Part shown: positions 1 through 7,358 of the stretch, piece after piece
How the letters are laid out: every line of letters begins with the position of its first letter
Position numbering within the stretch: the stretch's first letter is position 1
IMG/VR virus record: IMGVR_UViG_3300002140_000156
Location: 1 to 20,840 of that record
DNA from: a virus
Strand: one strand, 5' to 3'
Length of the DNA: 20,840 nucleotides
Position numbers and translations under genes: made by a program
The notes under the pieces: model-generated
Seen by the model: only the letters and a program-made list of their open reading frames with translations
Database searches by the model: none
What the model was told of the DNA's origin: nothing

Positions 1-1
1 A

Positions 2-148
2 AAAATAGTAACTCTATTGAAACGCAAAGATGGTCTAATGATACCTGACTTTTATGGCTTTGAAATAGGAGAAGAATTTGTATATGGATATGGTCTAGAT
101 GATTATGGATTAAAACGTCATCTTAACTATATTGGTTACAATAAATAG
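2..148 (+). CDS. Purine (hypoxanthine-type) phosphoribosyltransferase, C-terminal end only
   Basis: Only the last 48 codons are inside the window, read in frame back from the TAG stop. The visible end contains IPDFYGFEIGEEFVYGYGLD followed by a Tyr-Ile-Gly close to the terminus. This matches the conserved C-terminus of hypoxanthine/guanine phosphoribosyltransferases, whose usual form is PDFVGFEIPD-x-FVVGYGLD. These enzymes make IMP or GMP from a free purine base and PRPP. The catalytic PRPP loop would lie upstream and is not visible, so substrate and integrity cannot be judged. A purine salvage enzyme just before the DNA polymerase fits a phage nucleotide-supply role; that is inference. Confidence 0.72.
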   Translation, partial: KIVTLLKRKDGLMIPDFYGFEIGEEFVYGYGLDDYGLKRHLNYIGYNK

Positions 149-177
149 TTTTACAACCATCAAATATGTATCGATGG

Positions 178-187
178 CATTATAATA
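178..187 (+). promoter_or_regulatory. Possible promoter -10 region before the polymerase
   Basis: CATTATAATA lies in the 69-base gap between the phosphoribosyltransferase stop and the polymerase start, about 30 bases before the ATG. It resembles the CATTATATTA core of the boxes at 2739, 9821 and 10799, but the spacing to the start codon differs. In such AT-rich DNA the match is weak evidence on its own. Confidence 0.25.
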
Positions 188-217
188 ACTGTAAATTTAA
201 AAAAAACGAATAAATTA

Positions 218-2731
218 ATGGGATATCAAGCAATAGGTTACGACAAAAAAAATGGCATCATGCACATATGGGATGATGAATTAGGTCACAACAAGTTTCC
301 ATTTCAACCATATGGATATCTTCCGGATGAAAATGGACAATATCAATCATTAGACGGAACTAGATTAAATAAAGTTCCAGGCAATCATCGAGATAATTCT
401 AAATCGTTTGAATCTGACTTAAATGAAGAAGTTAGAACATTGATTGATTTATATTATGAATCAGATGAGCCTTCTAAAGGTCATAGAGATTTCTTCTTTG
501 ATATTGAAACAGCAAAGGATGAAAATGGTTATAGTACAATAGATGATGTTCGAACAGCAATTACATCTATTGCATATTATGATAAGGCCGGCAAAGATCG
601 ACGAGTGTTAATTCTAGATGAAAAAGGCCGCATAAAAGAGCAGGAAATACAAGGCGATAATTATGTATTAGAGATATTTCGTACCGAAAAGGACTTACTA
701 ACACGATTTATTAATAAATTTGCAGAAATACAACCAACTGTAATCACAGGATGGAACACTGATGGTTATGACGTTCCATATTTAATGGGTCGTTGTAAAA
801 AGGTATTAGGAGCTCAATCAATCAAGAAGTTTTCTCCAGCAGGAATAGTTGAACAAACTAAATCAGGTAAGTGGAAGATATTTGGAGTATCAAGTTTAGA
901 TTATATTAAATTGTATAAAAACTTTACATATACTGAACTACCTAATTACCGATTAGACACTGTTGCTAAAAAAGAATTAGGCCACGGCAAAGTAGAATAT
1001 GATGGTGATTTAGACACATTATTTACTCAAGATATTCACAAGTTTGCATATTATAACATGACTGACGTTGACTTGGTTTATGATATGGACGAAAAACTTC
1101 AACTATTAAACTTAGCACGTACAATTTGTCACAAAGGACATGTTCCTTATGAAGATGTTTATTATGCATCTAAATATTTGGATGGCGCTGCAATTGTAGA
1201 TTTAAAAAGAAATGGATATGTCGCTCCGAACAAACAATTCAGATTTATTGAAGAAGAAACAATAGCCGATGCATTAGCCGGAGCATATGTAATGGCGCCC
1301 GTTCCTGGATTGTATAAATGGATATATGATTTAGATTTAACTTCACTGTATCCAAGCATCATTATGACAGCAAATATTTCTCCAGAAACTAAAATAGGAG
1401 TTATTAAAAATTGGAATCAAGAATGTTTGTTAAGTAAAACTCCAACAGCAGTCGACTTTATGGATGGAACATATGCACAAGACATTAAACAATGGTTATT
1501 AGACAACAATTACTCAGTAGCCAGTAACGGCGCCGTATATAGAAATGATCAACGAGGATTCCTCCCAAAGATTCTAGAAAAATGGTTTGATGAACGTGTT
1601 ATTTACAAAGACAAACGCGATACATTTGAGGTAGGAACAGAAGATTATAAATTCTATGATGCAATGCAGTTAACACAAAAAGTATTGCTTAACTCATTCT
1701 ATGGAGTATTAGGATTAAAAACATTCCGATTCTATGATTTAGATAATGCCGGCGCCATTACTGCGGTAGGTCAAAGTATTATTAAATTCTCAGCAAAAGT
1801 TATTAATAACTATTACAAGAAAGAACTAGGAACCGATCACTTTATTAACGCATCAGGCGGCAAAGCAGAATTTGCATTTTATACAGATACAGATTCAACT
1901 TTTTGTAGCAGTGAGCCATTAATTAAACATCGTTTTCCTGGATGTGATACTGAAGATGAACAGTTCATGATTGAACAAACTAATGCAATTGCATCGGAGA
2001 TTCAAAAAACTGTTAATACAATGTATGATCAATATGCAAAAGTATTTCATAATACAACGTCACATCGATTCCAAATTAAACAGGAATATATTGCTAAATC
2101 TGGTTTGTGGATTGCAAAGAAAAGATATGCACAGTGGGTTATTTTTAAAGAAGGCAAATCTACGGATAAATTAGATGTAAAGGGATTAGATGTTGTAAGA
2201 TCAAGTTTCCCGGAAGATTTTAAAAAGATCATGAAAGAAACTTTATGGCATATACTTAAAGGTAAAGATAAACAAACTACATCGACATTGATACATGATT
2301 TTAAAAGTAATATCAAAACATCAAAAGTATTGAATGTAATGAAGAATTCGGGCATCAAAGAAATGTCTAAATATATACGAGGAAGAAAACCATTTACAGG
2401 ATTCATAAAAGGCACCCCAGCTCATGCTAAAGCAGGTATCAACTTTAATGATATGTTAACAACATTAACAACTGACATATTACCTATTTCAAATGGAGAA
2501 AAAGTAAAATGGGGTTATATGTTGAATAATCCATATGGATTTGAAACAATGGCACTTCGAGGTTATCAAGATCCACCTGAGTTAGTAGCATTTGCAGAAC
2601 AATATATTGATCGTAATAAAATGTTTGCATCTGACCTTAGCAACAAGTTCAATGATTTCTATGCAGCAATGGGTTGGGGAGCATTACCTGAAAATAATAA
2701 TGCAAATAAATTTTTTACATTTGGAAAATAG
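218..2731 (+). CDS. 43: Family B DNA polymerase, T4 gp43-like
   Basis: Replicative DNA polymerase with 3'-5' proofreading, 837 residues against 898 in T4. Exonuclease motifs are in order: FDIET with Asp95 and Glu97, GWNTDGYDVPY with Asp185, and YNMTDVD with Asp283. Polymerase motif A is DLDLTSLYPSI near 371-381, motif B is KVLLNSFYGVLG near 487, and motif C is YTDTDS at 555-560 with the metal-binding Asp557 and Asp559. A KKRY motif follows. No key residue is missing. The C-terminus ends NKFFTFGK, in the place where T4-type polymerases carry the peptide that docks on the sliding clamp. The start has no Shine-Dalgarno sequence, only an A-rich leader. In T4 the polymerase gene lies downstream of the clamp and loader genes; here it lies upstream, separated by a five-gene insert. 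Confidence 0.97.
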   Translation: MGYQAIGYDKKNGIMHIWDDELGHNKFPFQPYGYLPDENGQYQSLDGTRLNKVPGNHRDNSKSFESDLNEEVRTLIDLYYESDEPSKGHRDFFFDIETAKDENGYSTIDDVRTAITSIAYYDKAGKDRRVLILDEKGRIKEQEIQGDNYVLEIFRTEKDLLTRFINKFAEIQPTVITGWNTDGYDVPYLMGRCKKVLGAQSIKKFSPAGIVEQTKSGKWKIFGVSSLDYIKLYKNFTYTELPNYRLDTVAKKELGHGKVEYDGDLDTLFTQDIHKFAYYNMTDVDLVYDMDEKLQLLNLARTICHKGHVPYEDVYYASKYLDGAAIVDLKRNGYVAPNKQFRFIEEETIADALAGAYVMAPVPGLYKWIYDLDLTSLYPSIIMTANISPETKIGVIKNWNQECLLSKTPTAVDFMDGTYAQDIKQWLLDNNYSVASNGAVYRNDQRGFLPKILEKWFDERVIYKDKRDTFEVGTEDYKFYDAMQLTQKVLLNSFYGVLGLKTFRFYDLDNAGAITAVGQSIIKFSAKVINNYYKKELGTDHFINASGGKAEFAFYTDTDSTFCSSEPLIKHRFPGCDTEDEQFMIEQTNAIASEIQKTVNTMYDQYAKVFHNTTSHRFQIKQEYIAKSGLWIAKKRYAQWVIFKEGKSTDKLDVKGLDVVRSSFPEDFKKIMKETLWHILKGKDKQTTSTLIHDFKSNIKTSKVLNVMKNSGIKEMSKYIRGRKPFTGFIKGTPAHAKAGINFNDMLTTLTTDILPISNGEKVKWGYMLNNPYGFETMALRGYQDPPELVAFAEQYIDRNKMFASDLSNKFNDFYAAMGWGALPENNNANKFFTFGK

Positions 2732-2738
2732 AATAAAA

Positions 2739-2757
2739 TTCATTATATTATAGTATG
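2739..2757 (+). promoter_or_regulatory. Start-codon-overlapping AT box, copy 1
   Basis: TTCATTATATTATAGTATG, where the last three bases are the start codon of the next gene. The same 19 bases occur at 9821-9839, and a 17/19 match occurs at 10799-10817, always ending exactly on an ATG. If TATATT serves as a -10 element, transcription would begin at or next to the ATG, giving a leaderless mRNA. A translational operator over the start codon, of the kind T4 RegA binds, is the alternative. Confidence 0.55.
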
Positions 2758-3180
2758 ATTGGTTATAGAACACATTGGTATGGCAAAGAAGTAGAAGGCC
2801 GATACACAGATATTGAAACATTGTTTATTGCAGATATTAAAGGACTTGACAAAATTGTTAAAGGAAACATTGCTCACATTTATTTTTGTTCTGGAGCAAC
2901 GCAACAATTAATAGAACATGAAAAGTGGGACATGGTATTTGGAATGATTTCTGATACCAGTTTCGTAACAATTGAAGTTACTCCAGGTATGTTAGAAAAG
3001 ATACCTCCAATGATTCGAATTCGTGCACACATTTTATTAATGTTAAATTGTACGGATGCTGCATTATTAAAACAAACAGATAGCATCAAAGTTGTATATG
3101 CAGATTATTCTTTATATTGCACAACGGTTCATAATATGCAACAGGTTACTCCAGACATGTATAAATTTGATAGACAATGA
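2755..3180 (+). CDS. Hypothetical protein, 141 aa
   Basis: I do not recognise this protein. It appears soluble, with no signal peptide or membrane segment, and alternates beta-strand-like hydrophobic stretches (HIYFCSGATQQLI, FVTIEVTPGML, IKVVYADYSLYC). It has several cysteines but no paired metal-binding pattern. It starts exactly at the end of a repeated AT box, and its stop overlaps the next gene's start as ATGA, so it is likely the first gene of the unit leading to the nucleotidyltransferase, QueD-like, glycosyltransferase and DpdA-like genes. A role linked to those genes is only a guess from position. Confidence 0.8.
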   Translation: MIGYRTHWYGKEVEGRYTDIETLFIADIKGLDKIVKGNIAHIYFCSGATQQLIEHEKWDMVFGMISDTSFVTIEVTPGMLEKIPPMIRIRAHILLMLNCTDAALLKQTDSIKVVYADYSLYCTTVHNMQQVTPDMYKFDRQ

Positions 3181-3578
3181 TACGGGGAGTTATAGCAGGA
3201 AATTTTGATGTATTACATCCAGGATACATTGCAATGTTTAATGAATGCATAAAGCACTGCGATAGACTTATAGTATGTTTACACGAAGACCCATCGATCG
3301 AACGACCAGAAAAACTTAAACCAATTTTACATTGGTCTGATCGTTTAAAAATACTAGATTCACTTACGCAAGTCGACTATGTATTTCCATATAAAACAGA
3401 AGCTGAACTATATGACGCTTTAATTAAAGGAGATTTTGATGTTAGATTTCTAGGCGATGATTATATAGGAAAAACTTATACTGGTGATGATCTTAATATT
3501 CCTATACAATATCTAGACAGAAATCATGGTTGGTCTACAACAAAATACAAACAATTAATAGCAGATTCATTAAAATGA
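3177..3578 (+). CDS. TagD-like cytidylyltransferase (nucleotidyltransferase fold)
   Basis: A 133-residue member of the small nucleotidyltransferases that include glycerol-3-phosphate cytidylyltransferase (TagD). These condense CTP with a phosphorylated alcohol or sugar to give a CDP-activated group. The N-terminal signature is GNFDVLHPGYI (residues 8-18). The usual HxGH nucleotide-binding motif reads His14-Pro-Gly16-Tyr17, so the second histidine is replaced by tyrosine. Further family features are a Trp-Ser-Asp-Arg segment before the helix that follows the central strand, LGDDYIGKTYTGDDL, and the C-terminal HGWSTTKYKQLI matching the family's GISTT-x-x-K motif. It overlaps its neighbours by ATGA on both sides. 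Next to a glycosyltransferase and a DpdA-like gene it could supply an activated polyol or sugar; that is inference. The tyrosine leaves activity uncertain. Confidence 0.85.
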   Translation: MIRGVIAGNFDVLHPGYIAMFNECIKHCDRLIVCLHEDPSIERPEKLKPILHWSDRLKILDSLTQVDYVFPYKTEAELYDALIKGDFDVRFLGDDYIGKTYTGDDLNIPIQYLDRNHGWSTTKYKQLIADSLK

Positions 3579-3916
3579 AATATAGCGTAGTAGTAACATT
3601 TAGCATTGAAGGATTTCATAATTGGCCTGATGCTAAAGACATTTTTCCAGAAGTAGCATTTTTATCAGATAGACATCGACATATGTTTGGGTTCCGTTGT
3701 TATGCGACAGTAACACATACCGATCGAGATGAAGAATTTATTTTGATGCAACGCAAATTAAAATCACAATTAAGAACTAATTTTGGAGGCAATATCTTAG
3801 AATTTGGTACTATGAGCTGTGAAATGATTGGCGAATGGTTATTAGAAAATAATGAAAATCTTTACAAAGTAGAAGTTTGGGAAGATTGGGAAAATGGTGC
3901 AATAATTGAAAGATAA
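3575..3916 (+). CDS. QueD/6-pyruvoyl-tetrahydropterin-synthase-like T-fold protein
   Basis: A 113-residue protein. The start is set at the ATG overlapping the previous stop; an in-frame ATG at 3530 would give an unlikely 49-base overlap. The pattern follows the PTPS/QueD family in order: F-S-I-E-G-F-His15 (family FxxAAH), His34-Arg-His36-MFGF (family HGH plus strand), DRDEEFILMQRKL (family DF plus helix), MSCEMIGEWLL with Glu83 (family PTxEN helix), and VEVWED with Glu103 near the end. His15, His34 and His36 would form the zinc triad. QueD's catalytic cysteine, normally four residues before the HGH motif, is Leu30 here, so chemistry may differ. QueD makes carboxy-tetrahydropterin on the route to preQ0, the kind of base DpdA enzymes use. 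The neighbouring DpdA-like gene supports a link. The assignment is mine from motif order and needs a profile search. Confidence 0.55.
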   Translation: MKYSVVVTFSIEGFHNWPDAKDIFPEVAFLSDRHRHMFGFRCYATVTHTDRDEEFILMQRKLKSQLRTNFGGNILEFGTMSCEMIGEWLLENNENLYKVEVWEDWENGAIIER

Positions 3917-3917
3917 C

Positions 3918-4952
3918 ATGAAAATATTTTTAGTAGATTTAGAATCAGTACCAACAAGGTATACGTGTGAGTGGAAAACACATATTCCAGAACTATTACG
4001 TAGCAACGGATTTGATGTAACTGTTATTGAGGGCGATTTGAATATTCCAAAGTCAACAACTCCGGGAGCATTTTTAAATTTTGGTGGAACTAATATGTAT
4101 AAAGCTACTCAAGTACATAGCTTGGCAGAGATGTTTACAACCGGAAAGATTGCTGCCGGCGACCATATTATCTTTACAGATGCATGGCACCCGGGTATCA
4201 TCAATGTTAAATACATGAGCGAGCTTTTAAATATTCCTATTGTAACGCACGGTCTTTGGCACGCGGGATCATATGATCCAAATGATTTTTTAGGTCGTCT
4301 CATAAAAGATAAGCTCTGGATTAAACATGCTGAGTTAGCATTTCTTTATGCATTTAATCATAATTGGTTTGCAACGACAGCCCATTTTAATTTATTATGC
4401 AAGACATATGATGTTGCATTTGAATCATCAATAAATAAGACAGGTTGGCCAATGGAATATACTAAAGACAAAATTAAATCTATCAATTGGGCCGACAAGA
4501 AAAACATTATAGTTTTCCCACATAGAATTGCCCCAGAAAAGCGATTAGATTTATTTGAAGAATTATCGAAACGCCCTGAATTAAGTCATTATGAATTTCG
4601 AGTGCCAATGTCTGAAAAGCTCACTAAAGCTGAGTATCATGCATTGCTTCAAGATGCTAAATTTGCAATATCATTTGCAGATCAAGAAACATTGGGGATT
4701 TCTATGTATGAATCTGCTTGTGCAGGTGCATGTCCATTAGTACCAACTAGACTATCATATATTGAAATGTATGATCCAGTATTTAAACAAGCAAATACAC
4801 TTGACAGCACAGTTAACGCTATATTGTCATATGAACAAGAGGATATGACATCTGATATTTTATCTCTTGTTAATAAATTACATAAAAAATATTTTTCAGC
4901 AACAACATTAATTAATAAATTGAAACAGTACAATGAGCAAAGAACAGCCTAA
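3918..4952 (+). CDS. GT-B fold glycosyltransferase (GT4-like)
   Basis: About 344 residues. The start chosen is the ATG at 3918, two bases after the previous stop; an in-frame TTG at 3906 is less likely. The N-terminal half has a nucleotide-fold opening (MKIFLVDLESVP). The C-terminal half has the sugar-nucleotide region of GT4 enzymes: FPHRIAPEKRLDLFEEL, then Glu257-x7-Glu265 in QETLGISMYESACAGACPLVP. No membrane segment or signal peptide is seen, so it is cytosolic. Its 3' end overlaps the DpdA-like gene by 20 bases, tying the two together in translation. It is well away from the main glycosylation island, which makes a DNA-modifying role (a sugar on a modified base, as T4 glucosyltransferases do) worth considering. 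The acceptor cannot be read from sequence. Confidence 0.85.
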   Translation: MKIFLVDLESVPTRYTCEWKTHIPELLRSNGFDVTVIEGDLNIPKSTTPGAFLNFGGTNMYKATQVHSLAEMFTTGKIAAGDHIIFTDAWHPGIINVKYMSELLNIPIVTHGLWHAGSYDPNDFLGRLIKDKLWIKHAELAFLYAFNHNWFATTAHFNLLCKTYDVAFESSINKTGWPMEYTKDKIKSINWADKKNIIVFPHRIAPEKRLDLFEELSKRPELSHYEFRVPMSEKLTKAEYHALLQDAKFAISFADQETLGISMYESACAGACPLVPTRLSYIEMYDPVFKQANTLDSTVNAILSYEQEDMTSDILSLVNKLHKKYFSATTLINKLKQYNEQRTA

Positions 4953-6201
4953 GCGATTTATATACTTTCCGTCTTTATCGGCCGGCAGTATGGTATCGGC
5001 ATTCAAAAAGGACATGAAATTTACATCCGGTGATCCTGTAAAATTTTATGACTCACGATATCCAGAAAATTGGAGACATCCATATTTCCTAATTACAGCA
5101 GGACACCATTACAAGAAAATGGATTTCCGCAATGAAATTGGATTAGAAAAAGATGTATTAGTATTTGGAGATTCGGGAGGATATCAGATTGCAACCGGTG
5201 CATTGCCATATAGCAACGAATTACGTGAGAAAATATTCCATTGGTTAGAAGCTAACAGTGATGTAGCAGCAAACTTAGATATTCCGCCTAAAACAAAATA
5301 TAGAAATAAATTTGCAGAATGTGCAGATATTAGTTATGACAATTTTGCTTATTTTGAAAAACATCAAAGCGGTAAGACAAAATTCTTAAACATGTTGCAA
5401 GGATCAAACTCCGCTGAATATACTTGGTGGTATCATAAATTTAAGCATTTTGATTTCCAAGGCTGGGCAATTGGAGGACCTCAAAAATTAGTTGACTTTA
5501 TGTTTGCATTATCATTAATGCTTAAAGAAAAAGAATTTGAAAATACTCGAATTGAATATCTTCACTTGTTAGGAATTAGTAAAATTTCTGATTTCTTTAT
5601 TCTATCGACAATGCAAAAGTTAATGAATCAACATTACGGCGGAAGAATTACAGTAACAACAGATTCTTCATCGCCAGGCCAATATCCAGTATATGGAACA
5701 TATCTTCATTCAACTAACTTCAAGACACAGACGTTTTCTGAATTATATTTTCCAAAGAATGCAGAATATCGTCGCAAGTCGCATATCAAACAAGGTAAAG
5801 TTGGAGATGTAAATGGAATTGATTTAACACAAACTGTGCCATGTCAATTAGGTTGCCCAGCATGTGCTGATTTTACATATGAATATCTAGGTGGTAAAAC
5901 AGATGCAGGACTAGATCGTTATTCTCAAGAAGCTATGCCTAGAATGGTTGTTCATAACACGCATTTATATGTAACTGCTGCGGAACAAATCAATCAATTA
6001 GTTGATAGCCATGTTGAATTATTAGAAACTGTTGTTCCTAAACCATTATATGATGTAATTTTATCATTACACGAAATGTTTGCAGACCCAGACAATGCCC
6101 CTCAGATATACGAAAAGTATATTAAAACATATAAAAAGTTCGGAGGAGATTCAATCTCAACAACCGACGCAGAAAATTTTAATAAATATTTTACATTTTA
6201 A
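4933..6201 (+). CDS. dpdA: TGT-like DNA 7-deazaguanine transglycosylase (DpdA-type)
   Basis: A 422-residue member of the tRNA-guanine transglycosylase superfamily. It has the substrate-binding GDSGGYQ motif with Asp80, a NLDIPPK segment, GWAIGG (matching the family's AIGG loop), and TDSSSPG with Asp244 in the nucleophile position. A zinc site follows: Cys304-x3-Cys308-x2-Cys311, then His341 in VVHNTH. Tracing these shows all catalytic and zinc ligands present. Among phages such proteins usually act on DNA (DpdA), replacing guanine with preQ0 or a relative and blocking host restriction enzymes. A position between polymerase and clamp genes supports DNA over tRNA as substrate. The last residues, NKYFTF, nearly copy the polymerase tail NKFFTF, suggesting the enzyme docks on the sliding clamp (inference). 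A tRNA substrate is the main alternative. Confidence 0.85.
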   Translation: MSKEQPKRFIYFPSLSAGSMVSAFKKDMKFTSGDPVKFYDSRYPENWRHPYFLITAGHHYKKMDFRNEIGLEKDVLVFGDSGGYQIATGALPYSNELREKIFHWLEANSDVAANLDIPPKTKYRNKFAECADISYDNFAYFEKHQSGKTKFLNMLQGSNSAEYTWWYHKFKHFDFQGWAIGGPQKLVDFMFALSLMLKEKEFENTRIEYLHLLGISKISDFFILSTMQKLMNQHYGGRITVTTDSSSPGQYPVYGTYLHSTNFKTQTFSELYFPKNAEYRRKSHIKQGKVGDVNGIDLTQTVPCQLGCPACADFTYEYLGGKTDAGLDRYSQEAMPRMVVHNTHLYVTAAEQINQLVDSHVELLETVVPKPLYDVILSLHEMFADPDNAPQIYEKYIKTYKKFGGDSISTTDAENFNKYFTF

Positions 6202-6214
6202 AAACAAATAAACA

Positions 6215-6922
6215 ATGGAAAAAAGCAAATTACAATCATTTATTAATCGTTATTATTTAGCAGGAAATTGCGAAGCAGTTATACTAAAAGAAAACGAAAC
6301 CGGAGTTGGATGTGAATTGATTGATATGGATCAAACCGTAGTCGGAAAAATTCAATGGAAGACTACAGCATTTATGAAAGGATCATTAGGAATTAATCAC
6401 ACGGGTGCATTAACAAAAATGCTTTCTGCATTAGGAGAAAATATCAATATTGATGTTAAAGATGCTGCTGGCAAAAATTATGCAATGAAGATTACAGAAG
6501 GTAACACTCAGTTAACTTTTATGTTAGCAGATACCACAGTAATTCCTGCAGTACCAAGTATTAATGCAGAACCAGACTACTTAGTTAATATACCAATCAA
6601 TGATGAATTTATTAACAAGTTTATTAAAGCTAAAAATGCATTACCAGATGCAAAGAACTTTGCAATACAAGTACAAAATAGTAAAATTAAATTTATTATT
6701 AATTATTCAACAGTTAACGCTGATAATATTTCATTTGAAATGGATGGAGGATCAACAGATATTGAGCCAATTTGTTTTTCAGCAGACAAACTTAAAGAAA
6801 TATTGGTTGCAAATAAAGGTGACACTGGCCAGCTGCATGTTTCGACAGAAGGATTAGCTCGTATTAATTTCACAGGCAATGACTTTGAATCAACTTATTG
6901 GTTAGTTCAATTACAAAACTAA
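6215..6922 (+). CDS. 45: Sliding clamp, T4 gp45-like
   Basis: A 235-residue protein close in size to T4 gp45 (228). It has the two-domain alternation of short strands with few long helices expected of a clamp monomer, and fits the gp45 pattern: an early LQSFINRYY helix, a central hydrophobic connector near VNIPINDEFINKFIKAKNAL, and a C-terminal STYWLVQLQN edge strand. Three such subunits ring the DNA and hold the polymerase. Identity rests strongly on its place before dUTPase, gp44 and gp62, keeping the T4 order clamp, large loader, small loader. The ATG follows an A-rich stretch with no Shine-Dalgarno sequence. Confidence 0.85.
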   Translation: MEKSKLQSFINRYYLAGNCEAVILKENETGVGCELIDMDQTVVGKIQWKTTAFMKGSLGINHTGALTKMLSALGENINIDVKDAAGKNYAMKITEGNTQLTFMLADTTVIPAVPSINAEPDYLVNIPINDEFINKFIKAKNALPDAKNFAIQVQNSKIKFIINYSTVNADNISFEMDGGSTDIEPICFSADKLKEILVANKGDTGQLHVSTEGLARINFTGNDFESTYWLVQLQN

Positions 6923-6923
6923 T

Positions 6924-7352
6924 ATGCAAGTTAAAATTAAAAAATTACATCCAGATGCAGTTATTCCTAGTTATGCAAAAGCTGGGGATGCTGCAATGGA
7001 TTTGACTGCAATCTCCGTAGACAAAGATGAATATGGTAATCTAGTATATGGGACAGGTCTAGCATTTGAGATTCCAGAAGGACATGTAGGATTCGTATTT
7101 CCTAGATCATCAAATAGCAAAACAGATTTATATTTAACTAATCATGTAGGAGTTATTGATTCTGGCTATCGAGGGGAAGTTATGTTTAAATATCGACCAA
7201 AGCATAGCTTAATAGACGCTAAAATACATCATCAAGGCGATAGAATTGGTCAATTAATAATTATGCCATATCCACACGTTAATTTTATAGAAGTAGATGA
7301 GTTATCAGATACCGATCGAGGAGACAAAGGATTTGGATCAACAGGTAAATAA
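6924..7352 (+). CDS. dut: dUTP diphosphatase (trimeric dUTPase)
   Basis: Hydrolyses dUTP to dUMP and pyrophosphate, keeping uracil out of DNA and supplying thymidylate synthesis. At 142 residues it has the normal length of the homotrimeric family, and all five motifs are present: AGDAAMDL (20-27), PRSS (60-63), NHVGVIDSGYRGEV (73-86) with catalytic Asp79, GDRIGQL, and the C-terminal arm RGDKGFGSTG (132-141) that closes on the nucleotide. It starts one base after the clamp stop and ends six bases before gp44, so it has been inserted between two genes that are neighbours in T4. Confidence 0.96.
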   Translation: MQVKIKKLHPDAVIPSYAKAGDAAMDLTAISVDKDEYGNLVYGTGLAFEIPEGHVGFVFPRSSNSKTDLYLTNHVGVIDSGYRGEVMFKYRPKHSLIDAKIHHQGDRIGQLIIMPYPHVNFIEVDELSDTDRGDKGFGSTGK

Positions 7353-7358
7353 AGAAAA

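Noticed and set aside
139-147. AATAAATA as a T4-type late promoter before the polymerase
   Set aside because: It overlaps the stop end of the phosphoribosyltransferase gene, lies about 70 bases from the polymerase start, and a late promoter for a polymerase makes little sense; AT-rich chance match.
2047-2415. Minus-strand open frame of 122 codons inside the polymerase gene
   Set aside because: It lies wholly within the well-supported polymerase, has no recognisable motif and is composition-driven; the same holds for the other minus-strand frames, such as 12083-12508 and 12997-13359.
3530-3574. Upstream in-frame ATG for the QueD-like protein
   Set aside because: It would overlap the cytidylyltransferase's conserved C-terminal motif by 49 bases; the ATG at 3575 overlaps the stop neatly, and the T-fold pattern starts there.
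3906-3917. TTG as start of the first glycosyltransferase
   Set aside because: The ATG at 3918 lies two bases after the previous stop and directly precedes the first strand of the fold.
6600-6857. 85-codon frame inside the clamp gene, + strand
   Set aside because: Shadow of gp45 in another frame, with low-complexity composition and no start context.
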